A DNA stretch of 13,507 nt from Chloroflexia bacterium (GTDB taxonomy: Bacteria; Chloroflexota; Chloroflexia; Thermomicrobiales; JALYUS01), in assembly GCA_025924435.1 (NCBI GenBank), contig JAICIL010000100.1, positions 1 through 13,507 of the forward strand, read 5' to 3'. Shown one piece after another: positions 5,007 through 12,180 of the stretch. The notes below the pieces were generated by a model. It searched no databases, was not told where the DNA came from, and saw only the letters and a program-made list of their open reading frames with translations. Numbering within the stretch: position 1 is the first letter of the stretch; every line of letters starts with the position of its first letter. The translations under genes and the position numbers were made by a program.

Positions 5007-6329
5007 ATGACCGAACTCCGTTCGTGGGAAGCGATCCCGCTCATTCAGATCCCCGACGGGTATCTCAGCCGCATCGGCCCATTCCTGGCGGAAATGTACG
5101 AGCGGCACGGGCCGATCTTCCGCTCCGACCAGAACGGCCACAATGTCATCTTCATGGCCGGGCCGGAGGCGAACCGCTTCGTCCTGCTCTCCAACCGGCT
5201 CAAGTTCTCGAACTATATCGGCTGGACGAAGATTTTCGGCGTCGAGGATGCCTTCGGCAATGGCCTCCTCTCGATGGACGGCGCGGAGCACGACGCCCAC
5301 CGCAAGATGATGAACCCCGCCTTCGCGATCACCTACATGGATCGCTACTTGCCGATCATGCGGCGCATCATCGGGGAGCGCATCGCGGGCTGGGCGGCGC
5401 GCGGCGAGGTGGATGTCTACGAGGAAGCGCGCAAGATTACCTTCGATGTCGCCGCCGAAGCGCTCGCGGGCCTGAAGCCGGGGCCGGAGGTGGACCAGTT
5501 CCGCGATCTCTACCTCGCGATGCTCCGCCTCGGGCCGCAGATGAAGGATTGGGACGCATTCTACGCCGAGCAGGCGCGGCTCAAGGGCGAACTGTACGGC
5601 CTCCTGCGGCCGAAGATCGCCGAACGCCGCCAGCACCCGACGGACGACGTGCTCGGCATGCTCGTGCGGGCGCGCGACCCGGACGGCAACGCGCTCAGCG
5701 ACGAGCAGTTGATCGCGCACACGAACATCCTCCTCGTCGCGGGGCATGAGACCTCGACGAGCATGAGCGCGTGGCTCCTCTATCTCCTCGCGATGCACCC
5801 CGACTATCTCCGCCGCGTGCGGGAGGAGCAGGCGGCGCTCGTCCCGGCGGGCGCGGCCCCGACGCTCGACCTGATCCAGCGGATGAAGGTGCTGGAAAAC
5901 GGGCTGATGGAGGCGGAGCGGCTCTATCCGCCCGTCATGTACGGGCCGCGCGGCACGGTGGAGGCGTTCGACTTCCACGGCTACCACGTCCCGGCGGGGT
6001 CGCACGTCTTCTACGCCATCGCCGCCTCGCACCTCATCCCGAGCGTCTTCGCGAACCCGACGGCCTTCGACCCGGACCGCTTCGCCCCGCCGCGCGAGGA
6101 GCAGAAGAAGACGCCGTACGCGCTCGTCGGCTTCGGCGGCGGGCCGCGCATCTGCATCGGCATCAACTTCGCCAAGGTGGAGATCAAGGCGATGGTCTCG
6201 GAAATCCTGCGCCGCTACACGCTCGCACTTGCACCCGATCAGGAGGTCGAACTCTTCGGCGTGATCAGCCGGCCGCGCCACGGCGTCCGCATGCGCGTCC
6301 ACGAGCGCGCCCCGGCGGCGGTGGGATAG
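5007..6329 (+). CDS. Cytochrome P450 (heme-thiolate monooxygenase)
   Basis: 440 aa, normal for a soluble bacterial P450 without a fused reductase. Diagnostic motifs, in order: the C-helix region HDAHRKMMNPAF (about 95-106), I-helix AGHETS at 245-250 (oxygen-activating Glu248-Thr249), K-helix ExxR at 302-305 (EAERLYPP), PDRF near 356-359, and the heme loop FGGGPRICIG at 376-385 with Cys383 as the iron ligand. It oxidises an organic substrate with O2 and electrons from separate redox partners; no ferredoxin or reductase gene is in the window. The pattern FGGGPRxCxG and the lack of a membrane anchor suggest a class E-like soluble enzyme. The ATG at 5007 follows AAAGGGGAG by a normal spacing; the frame is open further upstream but with no conserved residues. 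It is probably controlled by the TetR protein encoded just before it. Confidence 0.93.
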   Translation: MTELRSWEAIPLIQIPDGYLSRIGPFLAEMYERHGPIFRSDQNGHNVIFMAGPEANRFVLLSNRLKFSNYIGWTKIFGVEDAFGNGLLSMDGAEHDAHRKMMNPAFAITYMDRYLPIMRRIIGERIAGWAARGEVDVYEEARKITFDVAAEALAGLKPGPEVDQFRDLYLAMLRLGPQMKDWDAFYAEQARLKGELYGLLRPKIAERRQHPTDDVLGMLVRARDPDGNALSDEQLIAHTNILLVAGHETSTSMSAWLLYLLAMHPDYLRRVREEQAALVPAGAAPTLDLIQRMKVLENGLMEAERLYPPVMYGPRGTVEAFDFHGYHVPAGSHVFYAIAASHLIPSVFANPTAFDPDRFAPPREEQKKTPYALVGFGGGPRICIGINFAKVEIKAMVSEILRRYTLALAPDQEVELFGVISRPRHGVRMRVHERAPAAVG

Positions 6330-6560
6330 GCTTCTCTCCCGGTGGCGGCGGCCTGCGGTCGCCCCGGTCGAGCGACGCCTACGCTTCTGTGTCGCGAACG
6401 GATGTGCCACAGGCACGACGCCCGCACGGCGTGAGGCTCCGACAGCCGGTGCGCGCCGTCCCAATTCTTGAGCCTTTCGGATGGACGCGGTCGCGCGGCC
6501 CTGGAACCTGCTATGGCATACAACTGGCGATACCGTCCCTCGATGCGGGAGGGATGAGCC
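6330..6560. other. Non-coding interval between the P450 and the membrane protein genes
   Basis: 231 bases with no supportable gene. No T-run terminator after the P450 stop is evident. A TGCTATGGC sequence near 6509 resembles an extended -10 element for the next gene, but no -35 supports it. Confidence 0.3.
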
Positions 6561-8810
6561 ATGACCGAGGACCGGGGAACGCGCAACACGAACCATCGTG
6601 AAGAGCGCACGCAAACGCTTGATGATCCCCGCGACGAGAACGTATGGCGCGATACGGTGGACGTGGACCGCCAGCCACGGGCGGCACGCGCGCGAACGGC
6701 AACCGTACCGCCCCGAAAGCGCGGGCAGCCATCCGCGCGTCGTGCCGGGGCCGCGCGCATGCTCGGCGGGCTTATCGTTGCGGGGATTCTCGCCGCGCTG
6801 CTGCTCGGCGCGGCCTATCAGGTGCGCCCCACCTATCGCGTGACTCTCGGCGATGCGCCGCACGACGCCGCGCTCGTCGCGGACTTCTATCCCCCGGAGC
6901 GCCAGCCCGCGCAAGATGGCGGGCGCACCTTCCGCTGGACGCAGGATGACAGTGTGATCACACTGCCGGGGATCGGCAGAGATGCCGTCTCCGCCACCCT
7001 CATCCTTGCCGGCTCGCGGAATCCCCACCCCGATGTGCGCGTCCTCGCCAACGGCGTCGCGGTGGGAGCATTCCATGTGACGCCGGATTTTCAGCCGTAT
7101 CGGGTGGATGTTCCCGCCTCCCTCATGCGAGGCGGCTCGCTCACCCTCGATATTGTCGCGCCGACCTTCACGCTGCCGGGCGACCGGCGGGAACTCGGCG
7201 TCGTCGCGCGGGCGATGATCGTCCAACCGGTGGGTGCCGGTTTCGCGCTGCCTCCCGCACGGGTCGCGTTCTCGCTCTGGCTGGGTGCGGTCTGCGTCGC
7301 GCTGGCGTTCCTCGTCGCGGGCTTCGGCATCGCGACCGCGTGCGCCGGGGCGGCAATCGTGGCGGCGGGGATGGCGGCATTCCTGATCCGCGATCGCCCC
7401 TTTCTCACGGTGGATGCGGGCGGCATCGCGCGGGGCGGGCTGCTCATGCTCGCCGTCGCGGCGGTCATCGTGCTCCTCCTGCCGTCCCTCTGCTCCCGTT
7501 CCGGGCTGCCGACCGCGCGGCGGGACGTTCGGTGGCTCGCGATCATCGCCGGTAGCATCCTCGCGCTACGGTTCGCCAGCATGCTCCATCCCGGTATGGT
7601 GATCGTGGACCTCCCCTTCCACCTCCATCGCCTCGCCGATGTCGCGGACCGGCACATGCTCCTGCTGCGCACGACGGCGGAGGAGTTCCAGGACAAGGCG
7701 ATGTACTACGTGCCGACGCCGTACCTCATCCTGTGGCCGTTTACCCGCGTGGTCCAGGACCAGGATCGGGCGACCCTCTTCTTCCTGTTGGCGATGGCGA
7801 TTGAGGCGGTGCGCTACTGCGTGCTGTGGATCGTCGCGCGCGCGGCGACGCGCGATCTGCTGAGCGCCAATCTCGCGGCCCTCGCGATGGCGCTGATGCC
7901 CGTGGATTGGATCATCTTCTCGTGGGGGTCGTTCCCGAACCTGCTCGGAGAGGGCGCGCTCACGGTCCTCTTCGCCCTGCTCGCGCTCCGGTATCGCGAC
8001 CTGACGGCCGCATCCCGCTGGCGCTCGGTTGTCGCGTTTACGGCCGTCATCCTGCTGGCGCTGCTGACGCACAACGGCGTCTTCGTGCTGACCGCCGCGA
8101 GCCTGGCGCTCTACCTGCTCGCGCGCGCCGGTCACAATACATGGCGCCGCAAGCGCCCGTGGGCGGGGGGCGTGCCGTTGCTCACCGTCGCGGGGCTTGC
8201 CGCCGCCGCGCTCGCCTTCATCCTCTTCTATCGCATCCCCTTCCACGCGCTGCTCACCGGGCAACGGACGCCAACGGCGACAGCGGCGACCGACACCGCC
8301 GCGACAATCACCGGATACCGCACCGGCGGCGCGACGCCCGACGCCAGCATCGGCTTGCCGCAGATCGAAACGACACACCTCGTCGTCGCGCTCGCGCGGG
8401 AGGCGTGGGAGATGTCGTACGCCTTCTACCGCATCTGGCCCATCCTCGCCGCCCTCGCCGGCCTCGCGCTGCTCATCCGTCGGGCGCGCCCACATGCGGG
8501 AAGTGAGCGTGATGCGCCCGGCACACCGGTCGCCGCTGGCCGTATGGGGGATACGGCTCTGGTCATCGCGGTCTGGCTGGCCGTCGCGGCGATCATGCTG
8601 GTCGTCGGCATCACGACGCGCTTCTACGTGCGTTACCCGATCTACGCCCTGCCCGCGGTCGCACTCGGCGCCGGTGTGGCGGCGGCGTGGCTCATCCGCC
8701 GGGTGTGCTGGGGATGGTGCGTGGTCGCCCTGCTGCTCGGCTATTCCGCGATCACGACGCTCCTGCTCTGGTATGACCGCATCGTCTACGCCTACAAAGC
8801 GATCGTGTGA
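6561..8810 (+). CDS. GT-C-like polytopic membrane protein with extracytoplasmic beta-rich domain
   Basis: 749 aa. A charged, disordered cytoplasmic N-terminus (1-65) leads to a first helix at about 67-87. Residues about 90-225 form a soluble, beta-rich extracytoplasmic region (YRVTLGDAP, FRWTQDDSVITLPGIG, VRVLANGVAVGAF, LTLDIVAPTF). Roughly 13 further helices follow between about 233 and 737. The loop after the helix at about 323-341 has HPGMVIVDLPFHLHRL, with Asp350 placed like the catalytic acidic residue in the first large loop of GT-C glycosyltransferases (GT39/GT83 type). By that analogy it may transfer a sugar from a lipid carrier to a cell-surface molecule. The family match is by architecture; substrate and even glycosyltransferase activity are unproven. 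The ATG is preceded by GGGAGG at good spacing. It stands alone, with gaps of 231 and 111 bp on either side. Confidence 0.75.
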   Translation: MTEDRGTRNTNHREERTQTLDDPRDENVWRDTVDVDRQPRAARARTATVPPRKRGQPSARRAGAARMLGGLIVAGILAALLLGAAYQVRPTYRVTLGDAPHDAALVADFYPPERQPAQDGGRTFRWTQDDSVITLPGIGRDAVSATLILAGSRNPHPDVRVLANGVAVGAFHVTPDFQPYRVDVPASLMRGGSLTLDIVAPTFTLPGDRRELGVVARAMIVQPVGAGFALPPARVAFSLWLGAVCVALAFLVAGFGIATACAGAAIVAAGMAAFLIRDRPFLTVDAGGIARGGLLMLAVAAVIVLLLPSLCSRSGLPTARRDVRWLAIIAGSILALRFASMLHPGMVIVDLPFHLHRLADVADRHMLLLRTTAEEFQDKAMYYVPTPYLILWPFTRVVQDQDRATLFFLLAMAIEAVRYCVLWIVARAATRDLLSANLAALAMALMPVDWIIFSWGSFPNLLGEGALTVLFALLALRYRDLTAASRWRSVVAFTAVILLALLTHNGVFVLTAASLALYLLARAGHNTWRRKRPWAGGVPLLTVAGLAAAALAFILFYRIPFHALLTGQRTPTATAATDTAATITGYRTGGATPDASIGLPQIETTHLVVALAREAWEMSYAFYRIWPILAALAGLALLIRRARPHAGSERDAPGTPVAAGRMGDTALVIAVWLAVAAIMLVVGITTRFYVRYPIYALPAVALGAGVAAAWLIRRVCWGWCVVALLLGYSAITTLLLWYDRIVYAYKAIV

Positions 8811-8840
8811 CGGGTGCGCCTTGCACGATTGTCATGCGCT

Positions 8841-8860
8841 CGCCCGCATCGGTGCGGGCG
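8841..8860. repeat. GC-rich hairpin after the membrane protein gene
   Basis: A perfect 8-bp stem, CGCCCGCA and TGCGGGCG, with a 4-base TCGG loop, 31 bases after the stop at 8810. It is very stable but lacks a T tract, so it may act as a processing or protective hairpin or assist Rho-independent termination weakly. Confidence 0.5.
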
Positions 8861-8874
8861 CGGCGTGCCTGCGG

Positions 8875-8880
8875 TACACT
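8875..8880 (+). promoter_or_regulatory. Possible -10 box of the DJ-1/PfpI gene
   Basis: TACACT (4 of 6 to consensus) lies 41 bases before the ATG at 8922, directly after the hairpin. No convincing -35 element precedes it, so this is only a suggestion. Confidence 0.25.
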
Positions 8881-8921
8881 GGCGGTGTCGTGTCGGGACC
8901 GGGGTGAACAAGGAGGCTCGT

Positions 8922-9476
8922 ATGTCACTCGCAGGCGTGAAGATCGCGGCGCTCATTGAGGCCGAATTCGAAGACCTCGAACTGCTCTATCCCGTGATGC
9001 GCTTCCAGGAAGAGGGCGCGCAGGTGACGATCATCGGGACGGGGAGCGCGGAGACGTACAAAGGCAAGCACGGCCTGCCCGTGACGGCGGACACGACCGC
9101 CGACAAGGTGGACGCCGCCGACTTCGCGGCGATCATCGTGCCCGGCGGCTGGGCGCCGGACCGCCTGCGCCGCTACGAGAGCGTCCTGCAATTTGTGCGG
9201 GATTTCGACAGCGCGGGGAAGACGGTCGGGCTCGTCTGCCACGCGGGATGGGTCGGCGCATCCGCCGGCATCCTGCGCGGGCGGCGGATTGCCGGCACGC
9301 GGGCGATTAAGGACGACGTGAACAACGCGGGCGGCGAGTGGGTGGATGTCCCGGCGATCCGGGACGGCAACCTCGTCACCGGGCGCGTCGTCGCGGACAT
9401 CCCGGCGTGGACGAAGGAACTCGTCGCGGCAGTCTATGAGCAGGTCGGCGCGGCGCAACCCGTCGGCGCGCGATAA
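8922..9476 (+). CDS. DJ-1/PfpI family protein (type 1 glutamine amidotransferase-like)
   Basis: 184 aa, standard for the PfpI/YraA/YhbO branch. The core fits well: IEAEFEDLELLYPVMRF (12-28) with the conserved Glu17, GKHG at 48-51, IIVPGGWAPDRLR (71-83) with the oxyanion glycines, and GLVCHAGW at 103-110. Cys106-His107 is the nucleophile elbow, and KDDVNNAGGEWVD (130-142) is a PfpI signature. Where classical PfpI has CHGPQ, this protein has CHAGW, so the residues after the nucleophile vary. Members are described as intracellular proteases, glyoxalases or stress proteins, so the exact reaction cannot be read from sequence. The ATG follows a near-perfect AAGGAGG; an in-frame start at 8814 would add 36 residues of no family character and is rejected. 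Inverted repeat IR2 begins 10 bases after the stop. Confidence 0.92.
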   Translation: MSLAGVKIAALIEAEFEDLELLYPVMRFQEEGAQVTIIGTGSAETYKGKHGLPVTADTTADKVDAADFAAIIVPGGWAPDRLRRYESVLQFVRDFDSAGKTVGLVCHAGWVGASAGILRGRRIAGTRAIKDDVNNAGGEWVDVPAIRDGNLVTGRVVADIPAWTKELVAAVYEQVGAAQPVGAR

Positions 9477-9486
9477 TGCAAAGAGG

Positions 9487-9633
9487 AAACCGGGGAGAAC
9501 CGCGGAGACGCAGAGAACGCGAAGGACGCGGAGAGGAGAGAATAAGAAAAGGAAATAGAGGCGACAGCATGACCATTCCGCCCTCGCCCCCTTTTTTTCT
9601 CTGTTCTCTGCGTCTCCGCGGTTCAATCGGTTT
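9487..9633. repeat. Inverted repeat IR2, 22-bp perfect arms, AACCGC-type
   Basis: The arms at 9497-9518 and 9603-9624 are exact reverse complements for 22 bp. Outside them AAACCG (9487-9492) and CGGTTT (9628-9633) pair again with slightly different 3-4 base interruptions. The left arm and its extension are built from 8-9-base units (GCGGAGAC, GCAGAGAAC, GCGAAGGAC, GCGGAGAGG) followed by an A/G-rich run; the facing strand has a C/T-rich run before the right arm. It occupies almost the whole gap between the PfpI and reductase genes and ends 12 bases before the next ATG. It shares its design with the repeat at 11640-11738. Confidence 0.85.
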
Positions 9634-9645
9634 CGACCGCAGCAC

Positions 9646-10743
9646 ATGAGCGAGACGTTCGTCGCGCGGGATCGGCCGGTGTCGCGCCCCGCCGTGCGGA
9701 TTCTCGTCTACGGCGCGGGGGCGGTCGGCAGTTTCCTCGCGGCGCGGCTTGGCCTGACGGGCGCGGACGTGACACTCCTCGGTCGGCCCGCGATGGTGGA
9801 ATCGCTCGCCGCGACGGGCCTCGCGCTTGAAACGGGGGGGCGGACATTCGTCGCCCTCGTCCGCGCGGTCGCCACCGTTGACGCGGTGCGCACGCCGCCC
9901 GATCTCGTCTTCCTCGCCGTCAAATCGTACGATACCGAAGCCGCGCTGCCCGATCTGAAGCGGCTGGCGGCGATGGGCGCGACGATCTGCACGATGCAGA
10001 ACGGCATCGGCAATGAGGATGTGCTGACCGGCGCACTCGGCGCGGCGCATGTCCTGAGCGGCGCGATCACAATCAGCGTCGGCATGCCGGAGCCGGGCCT
10101 CGTCGCGCAGCACACGGGCGAGGGCGGCGTCGCCTTCGCGCCCGTCCCCGGCGGGCCGACACCGGGGACGGCGCTCGCCATTTTCGATGAGACGGGGCTA
10201 CCGGCGGTCGGTGTCGCGTCGTATCAGGACCTGAAGTGGTCGAAATTGTTGCTCAACCTGCTCGCGAACGCGCAGGCGGCCATCCTCGACGGCGACGCGG
10301 CGGCGGTCGTCGGCGATCCGGCGCTGTTCGGCATCGAGCGGCGGGCCTTCCGCGAGGCGATTCGCGCGATGCGGCGCGTCCCGGCGCGGCCAATCGCGCT
10401 GCCGGGGTACGACGTGCCGAAACTGGCTCTGGCGATGCGCCTCCCTCGCCCCGTCGCGTGGCGGCTCCTGAAGAGGCGGATCGGCGGCGGGCGGGGCGAG
10501 AAGCGGCCGTCGCTCGCGCTCGATCTCGCGCGCGGCAAACGGCAGACGGAGGTGGACTGGCTGAATGGCGCGGTCGAAACGGCGGCGCGGCAGTTCGGGA
10601 CGCGCGCGCCCGTCAACGCGACGCTCGCCGCGCTCGTCCGGCAACTCGCCGCCGACCCCGCCGCCTGCCCGCCCGCTTCCGAGCGGCGCGCGTGGCTCCA
10701 GCGGTCGCTGCGGGAGCGCGGCGTCCGCGTCCGGCTAACATGA
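9646..10743 (+). CDS. panE: Ketopantoate reductase family protein (PanE/ApbA-like)
   Basis: 365 aa, longer than the usual 290-330. The Rossmann motif GAGAVG at 23-28 follows the strand VRILVY and binds NADPH. FLAVKSYDTEAAL (89-101) and CTMQNGIGNEDVL (115-127) match the family core. Lys200 and Asn204 in LKWSKLLLNLLANAQA correspond to the catalytic Lys/Asn pair of PanE. RPSLALDLARGKRQTEVDWL with Glu302 and NG at 307-308 is the C-terminal substrate region. PanE reduces 2-dehydropantoate to pantoate in coenzyme A synthesis; many paralogues have other substrates, and no other pantothenate gene is nearby. The ATG at 9646 lacks a visible ribosome-binding site, and a GTG at 9694 directly before the Rossmann strand is a possible alternative. 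The gene's leader is the arm of IR2. Its stop overlaps an ATG (ATGA) of the next ORF. Confidence 0.82.
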   Translation: MSETFVARDRPVSRPAVRILVYGAGAVGSFLAARLGLTGADVTLLGRPAMVESLAATGLALETGGRTFVALVRAVATVDAVRTPPDLVFLAVKSYDTEAALPDLKRLAAMGATICTMQNGIGNEDVLTGALGAAHVLSGAITISVGMPEPGLVAQHTGEGGVAFAPVPGGPTPGTALAIFDETGLPAVGVASYQDLKWSKLLLNLLANAQAAILDGDAAAVVGDPALFGIERRAFREAIRAMRRVPARPIALPGYDVPKLALAMRLPRPVAWRLLKRRIGGGRGEKRPSLALDLARGKRQTEVDWLNGAVETAARQFGTRAPVNATLAALVRQLAADPAACPPASERRAWLQRSLRERGVRVRLT

Positions 10744-10769
10744 GCGCGAACCGCAATCAGGAGAGCCTG

Positions 10770-10940
10770 ATGCGGCGCGGCTGCTTCATCAGCGGCGTGG
10801 TCACGGTGATCGTGCTCGTCGTCATCAAGCGTTTCCTTTTTCGGTTGCCGCCGCTTGGTATTCTGGTGCTTGCGGCATTGCTCTGGATCGGGTTCTTCGT
10901 CTTCATCCTCCGGCGCGGTGCGAATCGGAGGGTGGAATAG
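10770..10940 (+). CDS. Tiny membrane protein, two transmembrane helices
   Basis: 56 aa from the ATG at 10770, which has AGGAG six bases upstream. An earlier in-frame ATG at 10740 overlaps the reductase stop (ATGA) and would give 66 aa with no ribosome-binding site except by coupling. Two hydrophobic stretches, CFISGVVTVIVLVVI and LGILVLAALLWIGFFVFIL, are joined by a short basic turn (KRFLFRLPP). The C-terminus is basic (RRGANRR). It sits between the reductase and the HD hydrolase genes, 26 bases before the latter, so it is probably part of the same transcript. No family recognised. Confidence 0.6.
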   Translation: MRRGCFISGVVTVIVLVVIKRFLFRLPPLGILVLAALLWIGFFVFILRRGANRRVE

Positions 10941-10966
10941 CCATACCTGAACGGAGTGTGCAACGC

Positions 10967-11635
10967 GTGGACAGGAGCGACGGTTCAGCCTGGGAAGAGC
11001 GGTTCGCCGCGTTCCTCGCGGCCAATCGGGGCGCGGAAGACGCGGCGCACGATGCGATGCACATCCGGCGCGTCGTCGCGAACGCCCGCGCGCTGGCGGC
11101 GGCGGAAGGGGCCGACCTTGCTGTTGTCCTGCCCGCCGCGTGGCTGCACGACTGCATGATCGTGCCGAAGGACTCGCCGGAGCGGAACATGGCCTCCCGG
11201 CTCGCGGCGGCGGCGGCGGGCGATTTCCTGCAAAGCGTCGCCTACCCGGCTGTCCATATCCCGGCGATCCGGCACGCGATCGAGGCGCACAGTTTCTCGG
11301 CGCGCATCGCCCCGCGCACGCTGGAAGCGCAAGTCGTGCAGGACGCCGACCGTCTCGACGCGCTCGGCGCGGTCGGCATCGCGCGGACGCTGATGCTCGG
11401 TGGCGCGATGGGCCAGCCGCTCTACGACGCGGACGAGCCATTCCCCGCCACCCGCACCGCCGATGATCGCGAGAATGTGCTCGATCACTTCTTCGTCAAG
11501 TTGCTCATCCTGAGCGGCACGATGCGGACACGCGCCGGGCGCGAAGAAGCGGAGCGCCGCACCGCGTTCATGCGCCACTACCTCGCCCAACTCGCCGAAG
11601 AGATCGGTGTGCCAGCACCCAGCGAAGTGGAATAG
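10967..11635 (+). CDS. HD-domain phosphohydrolase, YedJ type
   Basis: 222 aa. The HD metal site is complete: His32 in HDAMHIRRV, His61-Asp62 in AAWLHD, and Asp126/Asp128 in QDADRLDALGAVG. The stretch HAIEAHSFSARIAPRTLEAQ (103-122) and the following VVQDADRLDALGAVGIART are almost word for word the YedJ family signature, and VLDHFFVKLL near 171-180 is its C-terminal mark. Such proteins are cytoplasmic metal-dependent phosphohydrolases with poorly known substrates. I prefer the GTG at 10967 because CGGAG lies ten bases before it. The GTG at 10958 begins only one base after the same CGGAG and would add three residues. The gene is the last of the reductase cluster. Inverted repeat IR3 starts four bases after its stop. 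Confidence 0.88.
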   Translation: MDRSDGSAWEERFAAFLAANRGAEDAAHDAMHIRRVVANARALAAAEGADLAVVLPAAWLHDCMIVPKDSPERNMASRLAAAAAGDFLQSVAYPAVHIPAIRHAIEAHSFSARIAPRTLEAQVVQDADRLDALGAVGIARTLMLGGAMGQPLYDADEPFPATRTADDRENVLDHFFVKLLILSGTMRTRAGREEAERRTAFMRHYLAQLAEEIGVPAPSEVE

Positions 11636-11639
11636 ATCG

Positions 11640-11738
11640 AACCGCCAAGACGCCAAGGACGCCAAGAGAGGAAAGAGAAAAAGCGATCATTTTCCTTCTT
11701 CCTCGCGTTTTCTTGGCGTCCTTGGCGTCTTGGCGGTT
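11640..11738. repeat. Inverted repeat IR3, 28-bp perfect arms, AACCGCC-type
   Basis: The arms at 11640-11667 and 11711-11738 are exact reverse complements for 28 bp, separated by 43 bases that are A/G-rich on the left and C/T-rich on the right. The left arm is AACC plus GCCAAGAC, GCCAAGGAC and GCCAAGA, i.e. three near-tandem units, parallel to IR2. It lies between convergent genes, four bases after the HD stop and 13 bases from the RNase H-like stop, so it could form a strong hairpin in both transcripts. Similar AACCGCCAAGACGCC sequences are known to me as dispersed intergenic elements in many GC-rich genomes, often mis-called as short genes. Confidence 0.88.
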
Positions 11739-11751
11739 GGAAGATGCGTTC

Positions 11752-12162
11752 TTAATGACCGAGGGTGCGCACGCTCATCGCGCGGGGGTGCCATTGCACA
11801 TCGGCGCGCTTGAAGCGGGCGAGGAGCGCCGTCGCTTCGGCGTGCAGCGGGCGGATGTGCGGCGTCCGCACTTTCCATTTGCCGGTCACCTGGAAGATGA
11901 CCAATTGGCTGTCGCCGCGCACGGCGAGCGTGCGGGTTTTCGGGTCCGCGTCGGAGGCGGCGAGGTGGGCGAGTACAGCCCGCAGGGCGGCGATGAGCGT
12001 CCGGTACTCCGCCTCGTTATTCGTCACATGATCGCCGAACGAGAGGCGTTCGATGTGTCGTCCCCCCCGCGTCCGCAGCTCGTAGGAGCCGTACCCCTCG
12101 CCGGGATTCCCGCGCGAGCCGCCGTCGAAGATAATCGTGTAATCCGCCTCGTTTCGTTCCAT
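11752..12162 (-). CDS. RNase H-like protein (reverse transcriptase-like/RNase HI family), C-terminus short
   Basis: 136 aa. The RNase H fold is clear: IIFDGGSRGNPGEG at 10-23 with catalytic Asp13, VTNNEAEYRTLIAAL (46-60) with Glu50, and VRGDSQLVIFQVTG (81-94) with Asp84. LHAEATALLARF (106-117) and VQWHPR (122-127) follow. Family members normally continue with a motif such as N..AD.LA that carries the fourth carboxylate; here the chain stops at SVRTLGH, so that Asp is missing. RNase H enzymes cut RNA in RNA-DNA hybrids; with three of four metal ligands visible, activity is uncertain. I chose the ATG at 12162; a longer frame to 12261 would overlap the CvpA gene and has no family support. There is no ribosome-binding site, and a TATGAT box would give a leader of only about six bases. 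Confidence 0.82.
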   Translation of the reverse strand: MERNEADYTIIFDGGSRGNPGEGYGSYELRTRGGRHIERLSFGDHVTNNEAEYRTLIAALRAVLAHLAASDADPKTRTLAVRGDSQLVIFQVTGKWKVRTPHIRPLHAEATALLARFKRADVQWHPRAMSVRTLGH

Positions 12163-12173
12163 CGCGGCGATGG

Positions 12174-12180
12174 TATCATA
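12174..12180. promoter_or_regulatory. Symmetric bidirectional promoter core between the RNase H-like and CvpA-like genes
   Basis: The forward strand reads TGGTATCAT, an extended -10 (TGn plus TATCAT, 12174-12179). The reverse strand reads TATGAT over 12180-12175. The two -10 boxes overlap by five bases. Predicted starts are near 12186 forward and 12168 reverse. No strong -35 is seen for either direction, which is tolerable for an extended -10 on the forward side. Confidence 0.45.

Noticed and set aside
6950..6965. 16-bp perfect palindrome CAGTGTGATCACACTG with TGTGA/TCACA halves like a CRP site
   Set aside because: It lies within the coding sequence of the membrane protein, and the halves abut with no 6-bp spacer, so a CRP-type site is unlikely; chance is sufficient.
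4986..7226. 746-codon antisense open frame across the P450 and the membrane protein gene
   Set aside because: Spans two well-supported forward genes and a non-coding gap, has no RBS, and its composition is typical of a shadow frame.
8925..9647. Antisense open frame containing LRVLRVLCVSAVL and NRGDAENRE
   Set aside because: Those phrases are just translations of the two arms of IR2; such spurious ORFs accompany this type of repeat.
11607..11813. Open frame with NRQDAKDAKRGKRK and FLGVLGVLAVG
   Set aside because: It is the translation of the two arms of IR3, not a protein; it overlaps the ends of two real genes.
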